From assembly GCF_000304455.1 (NCBI RefSeq), contig NC_018605.1, positions 613,664-677,663 on the forward strand: DNA of 64,000 nt, given 5' to 3'. The position numbers and the translations under genes are program-made. The notes under the pieces are model-generated. The model was given only the letters and a program-made list of their open reading frames with translations. It was not told the origin of the DNA and ran no database searches. Positions within the stretch are counted from its first letter, which is position 1, and each line of letters starts with the position of its first letter. Below, one piece after another: positions 38,622 through 49,435 of the stretch. The stretch comes from Cardinium endosymbiont cEper1 of Encarsia pergandiella. Lineage in GTDB: Bacteria > Bacteroidota > Bacteroidia > Cytophagales > Amoebophilaceae.

Positions 38622-41600
38622 CTAGCTAGCGGTTTTACGATAGTAGGTCTTTAATGCTTGTTGGGCTGCAGTAGTTAATGCTTCTGCTATTTCAGGACCC
38701 AAATACTTATTTGCCAGCTTAACATCCACAATAAGGGTTTCCTGAGCCATATACTTTACTTCTTCCAGCATAATATAGCCTTCTGCGTGACGTAAGTCAT
38801 AGAGCCGTTCGGCCAATTTGATAAAAAGAACAGAAAGCTGTATATGGTCTTTTTTAATAGCTTCTTTTAAGCGATTCTGAACATAAAGCAACGAAGGATG
38901 GTCTAAATCTTGCCGTTTATCTACCCCTAGTACATTTAATACAAAAGCATAAACACCCAAGTTATAATGATCCTTGATATAAGAAAGCGGTATACAGGTA
39001 TGACGCACCAATTCATATAATAAAGAAGCATAAATCACTTTAGGTGAATGGAAGACCCATTCTACTACCAATTTGGCAATACCTACTACACGTACATAAA
39101 ACAATTGACCTGAGAAATGGCGTTTAAAGCCAAAAGACTTTCTGAGTAATAGAAGTAGATTTGAAATCGTTCTAGGATCAATAGGATCGACTTCATGGGT
39201 AGATTTGCAAACATAGTCATGGAACTGCATTAATACCATCATAGAATCAGCCTGCTCTTTAGAGGTAACAGGCGTCTCTGATGTGAGGCAATCTATAGGC
39301 AGCTTGACCATCATCTTATCACGAATTGCTGTCCCATCAATAGGAAGTACCAATAGCATAGCTTGTTGTTTGGCATCAAAAGGATATTCTAAATAGCCAT
39401 AATGGGCACGAATCATACTGTATATGGTTTCTTGTTGTAGATCTATAGATAGTGGTACTTCTTGCTGATTTTCAGAGCCCATTATACTCATTCTATCATC
39501 GTATAAAGGCTTGATCTTGAGAAGTATCTCAGAAGTGATTGCACCACTATGAACGACTAGTCCAATAGCCTGAAAAAGCATAGAGGTAGGATGGCCATCG
39601 CCTATAGGATCTGATTGCTTAAACTGCAAAGCAGTCGGATGCAATTGTATGCCAACCATGGGTGCACTGACACCATCTAACTTGCTGCTCACCCGTAAAA
39701 CAGCCTGCACCAATGAGTAAATAACTTGATGAATGTCACATATAATATAAGGAAATGGTAGGCCACTGCCCCCTTTTATTTGCTCTACAAACATCGTAGG
39801 TGGATCATCAACTTCTTGGCACAATACAAACTCTACTTTATCGATCAGTTTATCTAAGCTAATTTTAGTAAGCTTCAAAAGTGCATGGTCCTTAGCCTTC
39901 TCTCTTTTATTGAAATAAGCCACCCAGTCGTAAAGCTTATTTATAATACTCTGAAAATCTTGCTTATAAAGAGGCATATTGCTGTCTAAAAAGGAAATAG
40001 ACTCCTCCATTTTACCCACTGCTTTTCCTAAAATAGAACCATAGCCTTTAGGCGCACTACAACTTGTAAAGGGAACCATAGCTGCGTCATAAAGTGCTTC
40101 CTTAAGTTTTTGAGCGGTTCGCATCTTTTCTCTATCCTTGAGATAGTTTACCTGTTGAAAGCAGGTATGCATTTTAACTTTAAGGTTAATAAAAATGGCG
40201 AAAATCAGTAATCCCAATCCCAACCAGAGCAGTAGTAGCCACGCAACGGCTAATGGAGATAGGACCATGACCAATGGCTGGGTGGAATAGAAAATACTCA
40301 AGTAGATGGCTATGCATAACGTCACGGTTAAAATACTTAGACCGAGATATAGTGGAAGAACGAATAAGGTTACCACCAAATGGGCCAAAAATAAACCTAA
40401 GTTTAAGGGCAAAGTGGTTTTATGCCACCAATGCCAAAGCACATTGATAGGCAAACAAAAAAATAAACCGATTAGCCAAAATAGTCCAACTAGCCAACGT
40501 GGAATAGGCATTACCTTTTTAGGGAGAAATGTGCTATACCCTAAAAAGCAAGCACCTACTAAGAGTTGTGGTATGAGCCAACAGCTATAGTCAGTAATAG
40601 AGGCTATAAAGTAAGCCAGCAAATTAGTGATGACCACATAAAGCCCCATCCATCTTAGGGTTGCATGGCTAGGTTGAAGCTTGGCCAAAGTATCCTTAAT
40701 ATGCATCAACCCATTTTTAATCGCTTCTTTTCGTGCTGCTTTTTTACGCATATGCACTTGTTGCATTTGCTTAGATGCATCATCCGTCAGTGGCTGAACC
40801 CATCCTGCACCATCTGGTTGTTTGAATAGATAGTGCGCAGCCATCATAGCTATACCATTGGCTAACATGCAAATAAAAGAACCATTGATACCCGTTGTGG
40901 GTTCAATCCATTTGTTCCAAGCTAAAATAGATACTATACCTGTTACCATACCGATCAAAGCCGTACGAGAGCTCCCGCGAAATCCCAAAACAGCTAAGAC
41001 AAAAGGCGCGGTTGCTATAGGAAGCGAGAAATCTAAACTTAATTTCAGCAAATTCAATAGATCATTACAGTAAAAAGTCAATAGCATGGCCAATAGACCA
41101 ATGATTGCACTGGTCCATGTAGCCAATCGGAGCTGGTGCACATAAGGTGCTTGCTTTGGGCCCCGTATACTTTGCAGCATATCATGGCTAATCATAATGG
41201 CACAGGCATTGAGTTTAGAATCAGCTGTAGACATAGCCATGGCTAGTAAACTGATGCAAACCATTCCTTTAAAAATAGGTGGTACATTGGCCATGATATG
41301 TCCCCAAATGGCTGGCACTGGTAATGCTGGTGCACTTACAAAGACAAATAGACCAATTAGAATGATAAAAATGGTAATGACAAAACTGAAAAGAGTAGAA
41401 TAGCAAAAAACTTTTCTAGCTTGAATTGAGTTAGCAGACATATAGATGCGTTGCATAGTTGGAGGTTCTATATAACCCATTAAAAACTCAGCAAAAGACA
41501 TCCCATAGCTACTAAATTCGTATCAAAATGAAATACACTACTAAATTGAAATTTTTCCTGGTTTTGTAAAAAAGAAATGATTTCTAGAATTGATTTACCT

Positions 41601-42208
41601 GTGCTTTTAAAGATAAACCATGCTAAAATAGGAATAATGAGGGTAAAAGTTATGAATTGCAATAAATCTGTAAAAACAACTGCGCGAATACCCCCAAAAC
41701 TAGAATAAAAGATAAGGATTAGGGAAACTACAATGGTAATCGCTTTAGGAGATACTCCATCTAAACACATATTGATAGCCAAAGACATGGCACTGATTTG
41801 CGCAGCAATCATAGCAATGGCATCGCAAATGCCAGATAATGCCGCAATCATGCGTGCATATTTGCTATATACGCTACCCATCGTTTCTGGCATAGAAAGG
41901 TGATACATAAATGGACCCATATATAAGGCCAACCTACTGATAATATAAAGATCAAATCCAGCCAAAAGAGTCAAGATGATCCAGTAAAGGCCAAGATTAT
42001 GCACTTGCTGTACGGAACGTATCAAACCGCCCCCTCCATAAGCAGTAGCTAATACAGTAGCCACTAAAGTAGCGGTGGCAAATTGTTTATCACCTATAGC
42101 ATATTGCCGAAAAGAAGTAATTTTTCGACTGAAATACATACCTACTACTAAGGTGAATGCAAGAAAAGAAACCACCATGTAAAGTGGTATGTTGAAAAAT
42201 GATGCCAT
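38622..42208 (-). pseudogene. Symporter-HD fusion paralog, frameshifted and with degenerate HD
   Basis: Two overlapping frames make one gene: 42208-41480 (242 codons: SSS N-terminus, FGGIRAVVFTDLLQFI) and 41501-38622 (959 codons from MSFAEFLMGYIEPPTMQRIY). A one-base shift near 41500-41510 separates them; read through, SYGMSFAEFL joins as in the intact paralog at 20484. The C-terminal part repeats the second membrane bundle, the HATPase-like remnant (YSMIRAHYGYLEY) and an HD-like domain, but catalytic residues are gone: LLYELVRHT stands where the paralog has LLHDVVEDT, and LAERLYDLRH replaces LADRLHNLRT. No hydrolase activity is expected. Confidence 0.85.
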
Positions 42209-42583
42209 AGCTCAATTGGTTACAAATTAGTACTATAAAATATATTTTGTATGAATAATAAGGACTAATTTGTATATATACAATACATTGTTCACTTTTG
42301 ATAAAAAATAGACCTAAATAAGACATTTTTGTTATTATTTTTTCTATCTCTAGAGATAGAATTATTTTTCATAGGCCAATATTTCGTCAGCCTTAAAATA
42401 ACATATAATTGTTTGTTTTTTAGTAAAAAATGATCCAACTTGTATTGGTTAATCAGCAAGTTTTGAGTTGTTTTGTATAAAAACCTTGCAAATTGTAAAA
42501 TAATGCAGCCAATAAACCGCTGAATAGAACTGTTTTATTTTTCTGAGATAGAAAAAAACTTTATTTTTATAAAAAGCGTTATT
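42209..42583. other. Intergenic region before tRNA-Ser
   Basis: 375 bp of AT-rich sequence between the divergent symporter paralog and tRNA-Ser. It must hold promoters for both. I see no gene, repeat or recognisable RNA element in it. Confidence 0.5.
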
Positions 42584-42672
42584 GGAGTGGTGGCCGAGTG
42601 GCTTAAGGTGCCCGCCTGGAAAGTGGGTGTACCCCTAAAAGGGTACCGGGGGTTCGAATCCCCCCTGCTCCA
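42584..42672 (+). tRNA. tRNA-Ser (anticodon GGA)
   Basis: A class II tRNA: acceptor GGAGTGG pairs with CTGCTCC, D-arm GGCCGAGTGGCTTAAGG, anticodon stem CCCGC/GTGGG with loop CTGGAAA (anticodon GGA), a long variable arm TACCCCTAAAAGGGTA, and T-arm GGGGGTTCGAATCCCCC. CCA is not clearly encoded (ACCC follows). Confidence 0.95.
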
Positions 42673-42979
42673 CCCTTCCGTTACAAATGTATGTATGGAT
42701 CAATAGCTATTTTGCCTTATCCTATTCATTGAAACAGGTAAGGTCGTGTGTGGTACTGCTATAATCTAACAGTTGGTACTACTTTTGCCGCTATTGAGCC
42801 AGTTATATAGATAGCAAAAGACCCAAATACTACTAAAAAAAACGGTTGCTTACGTTCTATTTTTTTTTGACTGTATATATTGTTTTGTTCTATATTTTTG
42901 CTAGTTTCCCTGGCCGACGCCCTAGATCAGCTATATATGCCATTCATCTTTTCAATCTAAATAACCTTTATCAGCCCCT
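42673..42979. other. Intergenic region after tRNA-Ser
   Basis: 307 bp between tRNA-Ser and the leucine dehydrogenase gene. A short T-rich stretch (TTCTATTTTTTTTTGACTG, near 42855) could be part of a promoter or terminator, but I cannot support either. No gene seen. Confidence 0.4.
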
Positions 42980-44086
42980 ATGAAAATAATCGAACAAAAT
43001 TTTTCTACCTATACCAATTACATAAATGACACTACCCATTTTTCACAAAAAGGACACGAACAAGTCGTCTATTTTCAAGATCAAGCAACCGGTTTGCAAG
43101 CAATTGTTGCCATACATGATACTACATTAGGACCTGCTGTTGGAGGGGTACGTTTTTTTGAATACCAGGATGAAAGGGAGGCCCTGAAGGATGTACTCCG
43201 TCTTTCCCGGGGCATGACCTACAAAGCATCTATAGCTGGGTTAGACGTCGGTGGTGGTAAAGCAGTACTGATCAAACAAAAAGGGACTGAATTGACCGAA
43301 CCATTGCTCCGTAAATATGGCGATTTTATAGATCGGCTAGGTGGCCATTACATTACTGCACCTGACTACAATACCACCATGGAGCATATGGTATATATTG
43401 CCAAAGCAACCCGCCACGTTGTAGGCCTTCCGCTCGCATTAGGTGGTAGTGGTGATCCTTCAGAACATACCGCCTATGGGGTCTACGTTGCCATGAAAGC
43501 AGCGGCAAAAAAAACTTTTGGTACAGATAGCTTAGCGGGGAAAAAAATTGGTATAGCTGGGATAGGTAAGGTTGGCTATTGTTTGGCACAATTGTTATGC
43601 CAAGCGCAAGCGATTGTCTATGTGGCCGATATCTGCTCCAATCGGCTTCAAGCCATAGCAGCAGCCTGTAAGGTAGAAGTAGTAGCTATAGAACGGTTGC
43701 ACAGCTGGCCTTTAGACATATATGCCCCATGTGCTTTAGGTGCAGTTTTAAATAGTGAAACCATTCCGATGCTGAATTGTGCCCTTGTGGTGGGTGCAGC
43801 CAATAATCAACTAGCTAATCAAGAAGGAGATGGGAAACGGTTGCTTGAAAGAGGTATTGTATATGTACCAGACTTTTTAGCCAATGCAGGTGGGTTAATT
43901 AATGCTGTTACGGAATTAAAAACAACTTCTCCAGATTTGGTCAAACAACGTATAGAACAACTGTATAGCATCTGCCTTGATGTATTAAATCAAGCTGAAG
44001 AAACCATACGCCCTACACAAGAAGTCGCACAAGAGATGGCTATAACACGCATCAAAAAGATAAAGAACGCCCAACTGTGCCGATAA
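42980..44086 (+). CDS. Leucine/valine-type amino-acid dehydrogenase (Glu/Leu/Phe/Val dehydrogenase family)
   Basis: NAD-dependent oxidative deamination of branched-chain amino acids. The 368 residues show GGVRFFEYQDEREALKDVLRL, GMTYKASIAGLDVGGGKAV with the catalytic-type Lys82 and Lys94, and the Rossmann motif GIAGIGKVGYCLA. C-terminal GAANNQLA and YVPDFLANAGGLINA are typical of leucine dehydrogenase. In an intracellular organism it could use host amino acids as nitrogen or carbon source; this is inference. nusB follows 15 bp downstream. Confidence 0.92.
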   Translation: MKIIEQNFSTYTNYINDTTHFSQKGHEQVVYFQDQATGLQAIVAIHDTTLGPAVGGVRFFEYQDEREALKDVLRLSRGMTYKASIAGLDVGGGKAVLIKQKGTELTEPLLRKYGDFIDRLGGHYITAPDYNTTMEHMVYIAKATRHVVGLPLALGGSGDPSEHTAYGVYVAMKAAAKKTFGTDSLAGKKIGIAGIGKVGYCLAQLLCQAQAIVYVADICSNRLQAIAAACKVEVVAIERLHSWPLDIYAPCALGAVLNSETIPMLNCALVVGAANNQLANQEGDGKRLLERGIVYVPDFLANAGGLINAVTELKTTSPDLVKQRIEQLYSICLDVLNQAEETIRPTQEVAQEMAITRIKKIKNAQLCR

Positions 44087-44101
44087 AGCAGTTGCATTAT
44101 A

Positions 44102-45238
44102 ATGAAAAATTTTATTATTCCTAGACGCTTTGTTCGTATAAAAGCACTACAAAATCTTTATGCGTATACTATTGCAAAACAAGTCCATGAAAAAGAGGCT
44201 ATAGAACAGATAAAAAAAGATTTTGTATGGGATTGCTTTTTAGATGAGCCTATTCAAAAGGAACAGTTGACCAAAGCACAAACCAGGGCGGTTGGCCTTT
44301 TTCAGGCAGCAATAGCCACTACGTTGCCTACCCATACTTTTGTTTATGAAGAGAATAAAAAAATTGCGCAATCGGTAGATAAGCACCTTGCTTACTATGT
44401 AGAAGCATTAAAAAAAGACCAAACTTTTTTACAGTATGGATTTAACCAGGCAAAGGAATACATCTATATAACCCTTCTTTATGTTTTGTTATTACTGGTA
44501 GAATGGTGCAAGTTGGGAAAAGTCATGCATCCTTCATCCAAAGAAACCGATCATCTGCTTAAAAAGCAGCTGGCACAAAATCCTTTGTTGGAAGAGTTGT
44601 ATCACAACAGCAAATGGGTCAAAATGATTTATAAAAATGGCATCAGCTGGGCTAAAGATCAAGATCAAGTACAAAATTGGTATAGACAATTTATTCAATC
44701 CGTAGAAGCGCCAAAAACCTATCTATTAGATCCAAATAATAGTATAAAAATTTTGGAGTACGTTGTCCAGCATACTATATTTAAGGAGGGGCCAATAAAC
44801 GATTTTTTGGCTATGAAAGACCTCTACTGGGATGAGCATAAGCGGATGGTAAAGAAAATTTTAATCCATATCTTTAAAATGCTCTCTACAAAAGACTTTG
44901 CTGCGTTTACGCTGTTTTGGGATAATTTAGAAGAAAAATGGGCCACAGAATCAAAGTTTTACAGTCGTATTTTGACCATCGTCATAGAGAACTACATCCG
45001 TTATGAGGAGATGATTGGTGCACAAACTGAAAAGTGGGATAAGAACCGTATCCTATTAACAGATAAGTTGATACTCAAATTGGCCTTAGCAGAACTGATT
45101 GAGTGTAAAGAAATACCTTTTAAAGTATCTATAAATGAGTATGTTGAGATAGCTAAATGGTACGGCAGTGCTAAAAGTGGCGCTTTTATAAATGGTGTAT
45201 TAGAAGGTATTTTAAAAAGAACCCATAAAGAAAATTAA
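44102..45238 (+). CDS. nusB: Transcription antitermination factor NusB, long Bacteroidota form
   Basis: RNA-binding factor in rRNA antitermination. The NusB domain proper lies at about residues 225-375 (DKLILKLALAELIECKEIPF, SINEYVEIAKWYGSAKSGAF, INGVLEGIL). The ~220-residue N-terminal extension starting RRFVRIKALQNLYAYTIAK is the second, divergent NusB-like half typical of this phylum, giving 378 residues in all. Start ATG 44102. Followed 34 bp later by a YtxH-domain gene, a common Bacteroidota arrangement. Confidence 0.92.
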   Translation: MKNFIIPRRFVRIKALQNLYAYTIAKQVHEKEAIEQIKKDFVWDCFLDEPIQKEQLTKAQTRAVGLFQAAIATTLPTHTFVYEENKKIAQSVDKHLAYYVEALKKDQTFLQYGFNQAKEYIYITLLYVLLLLVEWCKLGKVMHPSSKETDHLLKKQLAQNPLLEELYHNSKWVKMIYKNGISWAKDQDQVQNWYRQFIQSVEAPKTYLLDPNNSIKILEYVVQHTIFKEGPINDFLAMKDLYWDEHKRMVKKILIHIFKMLSTKDFAAFTLFWDNLEEKWATESKFYSRILTIVIENYIRYEEMIGAQTEKWDKNRILLTDKLILKLALAELIECKEIPFKVSINEYVEIAKWYGSAKSGAFINGVLEGILKRTHKEN

Positions 45239-45272
45239 AAATAAAGTATCCAACCATTTAAATGATCCAATC

Positions 45273-45575
45273 ATGGTAAAAAAAACTGAAAATTTAGTCA
45301 TCCTTGGCTTAGGTTTTTGCTTAGGTGCTTTTGTAGGCATCCTTTCTGCACCTACAAAAGGGTCAGTAGCTAGGGATGGTGTGATGTACAACTTAAAATC
45401 ATGCAAAAGAAAGTTACAAGCTTTTATTCTAAAGGTTGTAGGGCATAAAAATGATATAGCCAACGAAGCTAAAACCAGTAGTAAAGAGGTGATTACGGAT
45501 GTGGTCGCTGCTGCCCAACAGATTCTAAAAGAATTGGACTTGCTTGCAACGGAATTAGAACAAAAAACCCAGTAG
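45273..45575 (+). CDS. YtxH domain-containing small membrane protein
   Basis: 100 residues: an N-terminal membrane segment (LVILGLGFCLGAFVGILSAP, residues 8-27) with the YtxH-type glycine pattern and APTKGS, then a charged helical tail. Function of YtxH proteins is unclear. The gene lies downstream of nusB on the same strand, as often seen in Bacteroidota, and is convergent with comEC. Confidence 0.82.
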   Translation: MVKKTENLVILGLGFCLGAFVGILSAPTKGSVARDGVMYNLKSCKRKLQAFILKVVGHKNDIANEAKTSSKEVITDVVAAAQQILKELDLLATELEQKTQ

Positions 45576-45710
45576 CAACCAGGTAGGATTACGATTGGTC
45601 TGTAGGGACCATTTGGAAAGAAAAAGTGCTTCTATTGGGTAAGTCAAGGAAATGTATTACTTCCAGTTTCGCCACCCCTCCCAAGGTAGGGCCATATCTG
45701 TTGTGATCCA

Positions 45711-47693
45711 CTATGAATTTTTAGACCAGGTTAAAGCTTTTTTGCTACCTGGCTTTAGCCAAATAAATGGTATGCCTAATTTTTTGATCTTTGGGTAGTA
45801 ACGCAATGGATGGGGTTCTTTGGTATAGATAACCAAATTTTTAACACGCCATACTTTAAGTATAATGGCCATATTATAGAGTAGACTTTCATCTATTAGT
45901 AGGTAGTCTACGTCTAGCTTAGCTCCACGCCATCCTTGCCAATCAGCCGGAATGGTATGAAGGGTAAGAATTATCTTTTTGTACCAGGTAGCTATGATTC
46001 CCCCAGTATAATGTCGTAATATACTGCTGTTGGATGGTGGCTCATCGTAGCGTAACGATCTGATCCCATCCTTTAAAGTAAAAGATAGTTGATGATTGTT
46101 ATAGCAAATTATCTTGCATTTTTTTTGGGTTGCTATAATTGTTTTGATATGGTATACACTATATAATGTTGTGCAGAGGCTGGTTATAATAAAATATATA
46201 AGATTTTTATTTTGAAAGAAAAGCCAAATCGAAAGCAGCATAATATAGAGTAGGCAGACCGTGCGCCTATGTATAAAGCAGAATGAAAGGGTACCCATGG
46301 GCCATTTTGCCAACCAATAGACCAGTGTATTGGTGACAAAAATCAATTTTTCAAGGATAAAACCAAGTAATGTGTTAATGATGGGACAATGACTGCTTAC
46401 TAAAAATACCAAACTAAGCATTAGGATGGCAAAAATAGCAGGTACGACCAGCCAATTGGCAATAATAAAATAGAGCGGAAACTGTTTAAAGTAATATAGA
46501 ATCAGTGGTAATGTACTCACTTGTGCCGCAATAGATAAGGTAGTAGCCGTCCATATTTTTCGTAGGCAATAATGTTCAGGTGTTATAAGACGGTGGATCG
46601 GAGGCTGGAGATAGAGTATGCCTATCGTTGCCAGATAGGAAAGTTGAAATGCACAGTTGAATAATAAAGATGTATCCCATAATAATAAGACAAAAGCAGA
46701 AGCAAATAATCCATTGTAACGATTGGACCCTCTACCGATTAGTAAGCCTATTCTAGCCATAGTAATCATAATGGTTGCACGCAGTATGGGTGGTGCAAAA
46801 TGACAAAGCCAACTATATAGCCAAAGCAAAAGAAGTGTACAAAAATCTGGTAAGATAAAAAATCCTACGTACCTACATATATATTTAAAAATAGCCTTTA
46901 GCAGCATATACAACATACCTACGTGCAACCCAGAAATGGCCAATACATGAATGGTACCTGTATCGGCATAGGCTTTTTGTAATCCTGGATCTAAAGTTTC
47001 TTTTGCACCCCATAGAAGCGCCGAGATGAGTGCAATAGCTTGATCGTCTTGTAGTTGCTTGTGGAGTCTTTCGCTACACCATTGTGTGATCATGGCCCTC
47101 CAGTTACTATTTTGTACCTCGGTAGTTAGTAAATTAAAATCTCGATCGATTTGTTTTAAAATATGACGATGTGTAGAAGGATGATAGAAGGCGCTGTCGT
47201 CATTTGCTAGTTGGATGCGGTCAGGTAATAGAATCCGATCGGGTTTCCCACGTATCAGTAGTTTATCTCCTTTTTTAGGCTTATAATCAGATTTTTTAGA
47301 AAAATATAATTGTATAAATCCCCTACTATTGTGCCAGCCGGAGTGGTCTTTTATATGGGTCATCAACCCTTTACAGCTAAGTGGAGGATACACTTTTTCG
47401 ATGTAAACGGTATACCCTTCTATCGCTTGGTGAACCTCCATCCACTGCGTTGCTTTTTTTTGTTGTGCGGTTTGTAACAATAGGTTGCCATAGCCTACTA
47501 AAAAAATAAGCAGTAGTCCTATAGGGTTTAACCAGGTAGTGACACTAGCATGTAGTGCAGCCATCCAATATAGTACACCTAGTGTCAGCAAAAGTAAAAG
47601 TGTAGTAAATAAGTCTGTTGGGTAATAGATGGCCAATAGAATGCCACTTATATAAAAACATATGAAGCGGAAGAGTAGTAGAGCGGTTAACAT
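45711..47693 (-). CDS. comEC: ComEC/Rec2-family membrane protein
   Basis: Channel-type protein of natural DNA uptake. N-terminal helices and a soluble OB-like part (about residues 60-175; KPKKGDKLLIRGKPDRI) precede the competence core, marked by ALISALLWGAKETLDPGLQK, then AYADTGTIHVLAISGLHVGM, and a long run of helices. A metallo-beta-lactamase domain is not evident; the C-terminal ~120 residues retain only part of one. The frame extends upstream to a TTG at 47741; the first ATG is at 47693. No other com gene is in the window, so competence is not implied. Confidence 0.88.
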   Translation of the reverse strand: MLTALLLFRFICFYISGILLAIYYPTDLFTTLLLLLTLGVLYWMAALHASVTTWLNPIGLLLIFLVGYGNLLLQTAQQKKATQWMEVHQAIEGYTVYIEKVYPPLSCKGLMTHIKDHSGWHNSRGFIQLYFSKKSDYKPKKGDKLLIRGKPDRILLPDRIQLANDDSAFYHPSTHRHILKQIDRDFNLLTTEVQNSNWRAMITQWCSERLHKQLQDDQAIALISALLWGAKETLDPGLQKAYADTGTIHVLAISGLHVGMLYMLLKAIFKYICRYVGFFILPDFCTLLLLWLYSWLCHFAPPILRATIMITMARIGLLIGRGSNRYNGLFASAFVLLLWDTSLLFNCAFQLSYLATIGILYLQPPIHRLITPEHYCLRKIWTATTLSIAAQVSTLPLILYYFKQFPLYFIIANWLVVPAIFAILMLSLVFLVSSHCPIINTLLGFILEKLIFVTNTLVYWLAKWPMGTLSFCFIHRRTVCLLYIMLLSIWLFFQNKNLIYFIITSLCTTLYSVYHIKTIIATQKKCKIICYNNHQLSFTLKDGIRSLRYDEPPSNSSILRHYTGGIIATWYKKIILTLHTIPADWQGWRGAKLDVDYLLIDESLLYNMAIILKVWRVKNLVIYTKEPHPLRYYPKIKKLGIPFIWLKPGSKKALTWSKNS

Positions 47694-47888
47694 GTATGGG
47701 TTAATATAAGGCCGTTCGAATAGAAAATTAAATTTTTCCAAACAGAAATATTCATTTACAAGTTTTTTATATCTCTTTAACCAGACATAAGAATGACTTT
47801 TTGATGTTAAAAATTTATAAAAACCTTTGCAAAAAGGCCAATTATTTGTAATAAAGCTGTTGAAATTTTCTATAACAATGGCCTTAGC

Positions 47889-49301
47889 CTATTGTACATG
47901 CCCTACAATCTGTTCTAAGGTGGCAGCTATGACTGAAACTGATGCTCCTATATCTCCAGCACCAATGGTAAGGATGATTTGATGTTTTCTAATAGTGAAA
48001 GCAGCTAGTTTGGTAAGTAAGTCATCCATGGTCACTAAAGCTTTTCTTGTACAGGTTAGTTCGTCAAATATAAGTTGTGCGGTTACACCTGGCATAGGTG
48101 CCTCTCTAGCCGGATAGATGGGTAATATAAAAACTTCATCTGCCAGACTTAAACTGGTAGCAAATGTTTTATAAAAAGCCTTGGTACGTGAGAATAGATG
48201 GGGTTGAAAAATAGCTGTTATAGTACTGTTGGGATAGATCTTTTTCACTGAATGAAGCAAAGCACTAATTTCTACAGGATGGTGCGCATAGTCATCTATA
48301 AGTAGATAGGATGGATGGTTGCAAACAAGAGAAAAACGCCTTTTTATGCCAGGAAAACAGGCAATAGCGGTATGAATTTGGGCTGCTGTTATACCAAGTT
48401 CTAAACAGATTGTAATGGCTGCCAATGCATTTTCAATGTTATGCCATCCGGACATAGGCAAAACTACATTGGAAATATTGATACCTTGTCCTAAGTAATC
48501 GAAAACACTTTGATGAGATGTCATAGTTGCCTTACTAGCCACAATAGTGCCTTTATCTAATCCATAGGTTAGAAAGGGTTTTGTACAATGTTTCCAGATT
48601 TTTAACTGATCTGCAGCCCTATTTTGTATAATCAGACTTTTCTGGTTTTGTTGAACAAATTTTATAAAATTAGCTTCCATAGCTGCCGGTGTAGCATAGG
48701 TTTCTGGGTGATCTGCGTCTGCAGCAGTAACAATACTAAAAGTGGGTTTGAGATGGAGAAAAGATTGGTTAAATTCATCAGCTTCTATTACCATTAGCTT
48801 GACTGCATCTAATGAACTATTATGTAATAAGTTGGTATCATATTGCTCCATGATACCCCCCACAAATCCAAGTATAGGTATACCGCTTTGGTAGAGTATA
48901 TGGGCGATCATAGCTGAAGTAGTTGTTTTACCGTGTGTACCAGCTACTGCTATTGTGGTAAATCGTTTGGAAATAAGTCCAACCACTTCTGCACGTGATT
49001 GCAATTTATAACCAGTGGCTTTAAAATAGTTTAAAATAGGGCTATCAATCGGTATAGCAGGTGTATAAATAACTAGGGTTTGGTTGGGGTGGTGGCAAAC
49101 AACTTCAGGAATAGCAGCGAGCGTATCCTCACAGTGGATCGTTATACCTTCCTTGCTGAGTTGTAAGACCATTTCAGATGGGTGCTGATCATATCCAAAA
49201 ACTTGATAACCTTGCTTAAGTAATAACCGTGCCAAGGCACTCATGCCTATGCCACCTATCCCTATAAAGTATATAAAAGTGTAGTCGTTCAATGGTATCA
49301 T
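47889..49301 (-). CDS. murC: UDP-N-acetylmuramate--L-alanine ligase
   Basis: First Mur ligase of peptidoglycan precursor synthesis: adds L-Ala to UDP-MurNAc using ATP. 470 residues, with the N-terminal nucleotide-sugar domain IGIGGIGMSALARLL, the P-loop GTHGKTT at 121-127, and the C-terminal DDYAHHPVEISALLHSVKK and FQPHLFSRTKAF. Frame intact. murC stands apart from other mur genes here; its presence suggests that at least part of the cell-wall pathway is kept. Confidence 0.96.
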   Translation of the reverse strand: MIPLNDYTFIYFIGIGGIGMSALARLLLKQGYQVFGYDQHPSEMVLQLSKEGITIHCEDTLAAIPEVVCHHPNQTLVIYTPAIPIDSPILNYFKATGYKLQSRAEVVGLISKRFTTIAVAGTHGKTTTSAMIAHILYQSGIPILGFVGGIMEQYDTNLLHNSSLDAVKLMVIEADEFNQSFLHLKPTFSIVTAADADHPETYATPAAMEANFIKFVQQNQKSLIIQNRAADQLKIWKHCTKPFLTYGLDKGTIVASKATMTSHQSVFDYLGQGINISNVVLPMSGWHNIENALAAITICLELGITAAQIHTAIACFPGIKRRFSLVCNHPSYLLIDDYAHHPVEISALLHSVKKIYPNSTITAIFQPHLFSRTKAFYKTFATSLSLADEVFILPIYPAREAPMPGVTAQLIFDELTCTRKALVTMDDLLTKLAAFTIRKHQIILTIGAGDIGASVSVIAATLEQIVGHVQ

Positions 49302-49435
49302 AATGGTAAACTAGAAAGATAAATGGAAGTTAAAAATATTTAAAAACTGTTTACAATCTTGTATATTCGATTAAAAACAGTCAATCGTATGGCACAGTTG
49401 GTGTAGATCAGGGGTGTTAGCTAAGCCCAAATATC

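Noticed and set aside
45711-47693. Competence for DNA uptake inferred from comEC
   Set aside because: A single comEC gene without other com or pilus genes in the window does not show competence.
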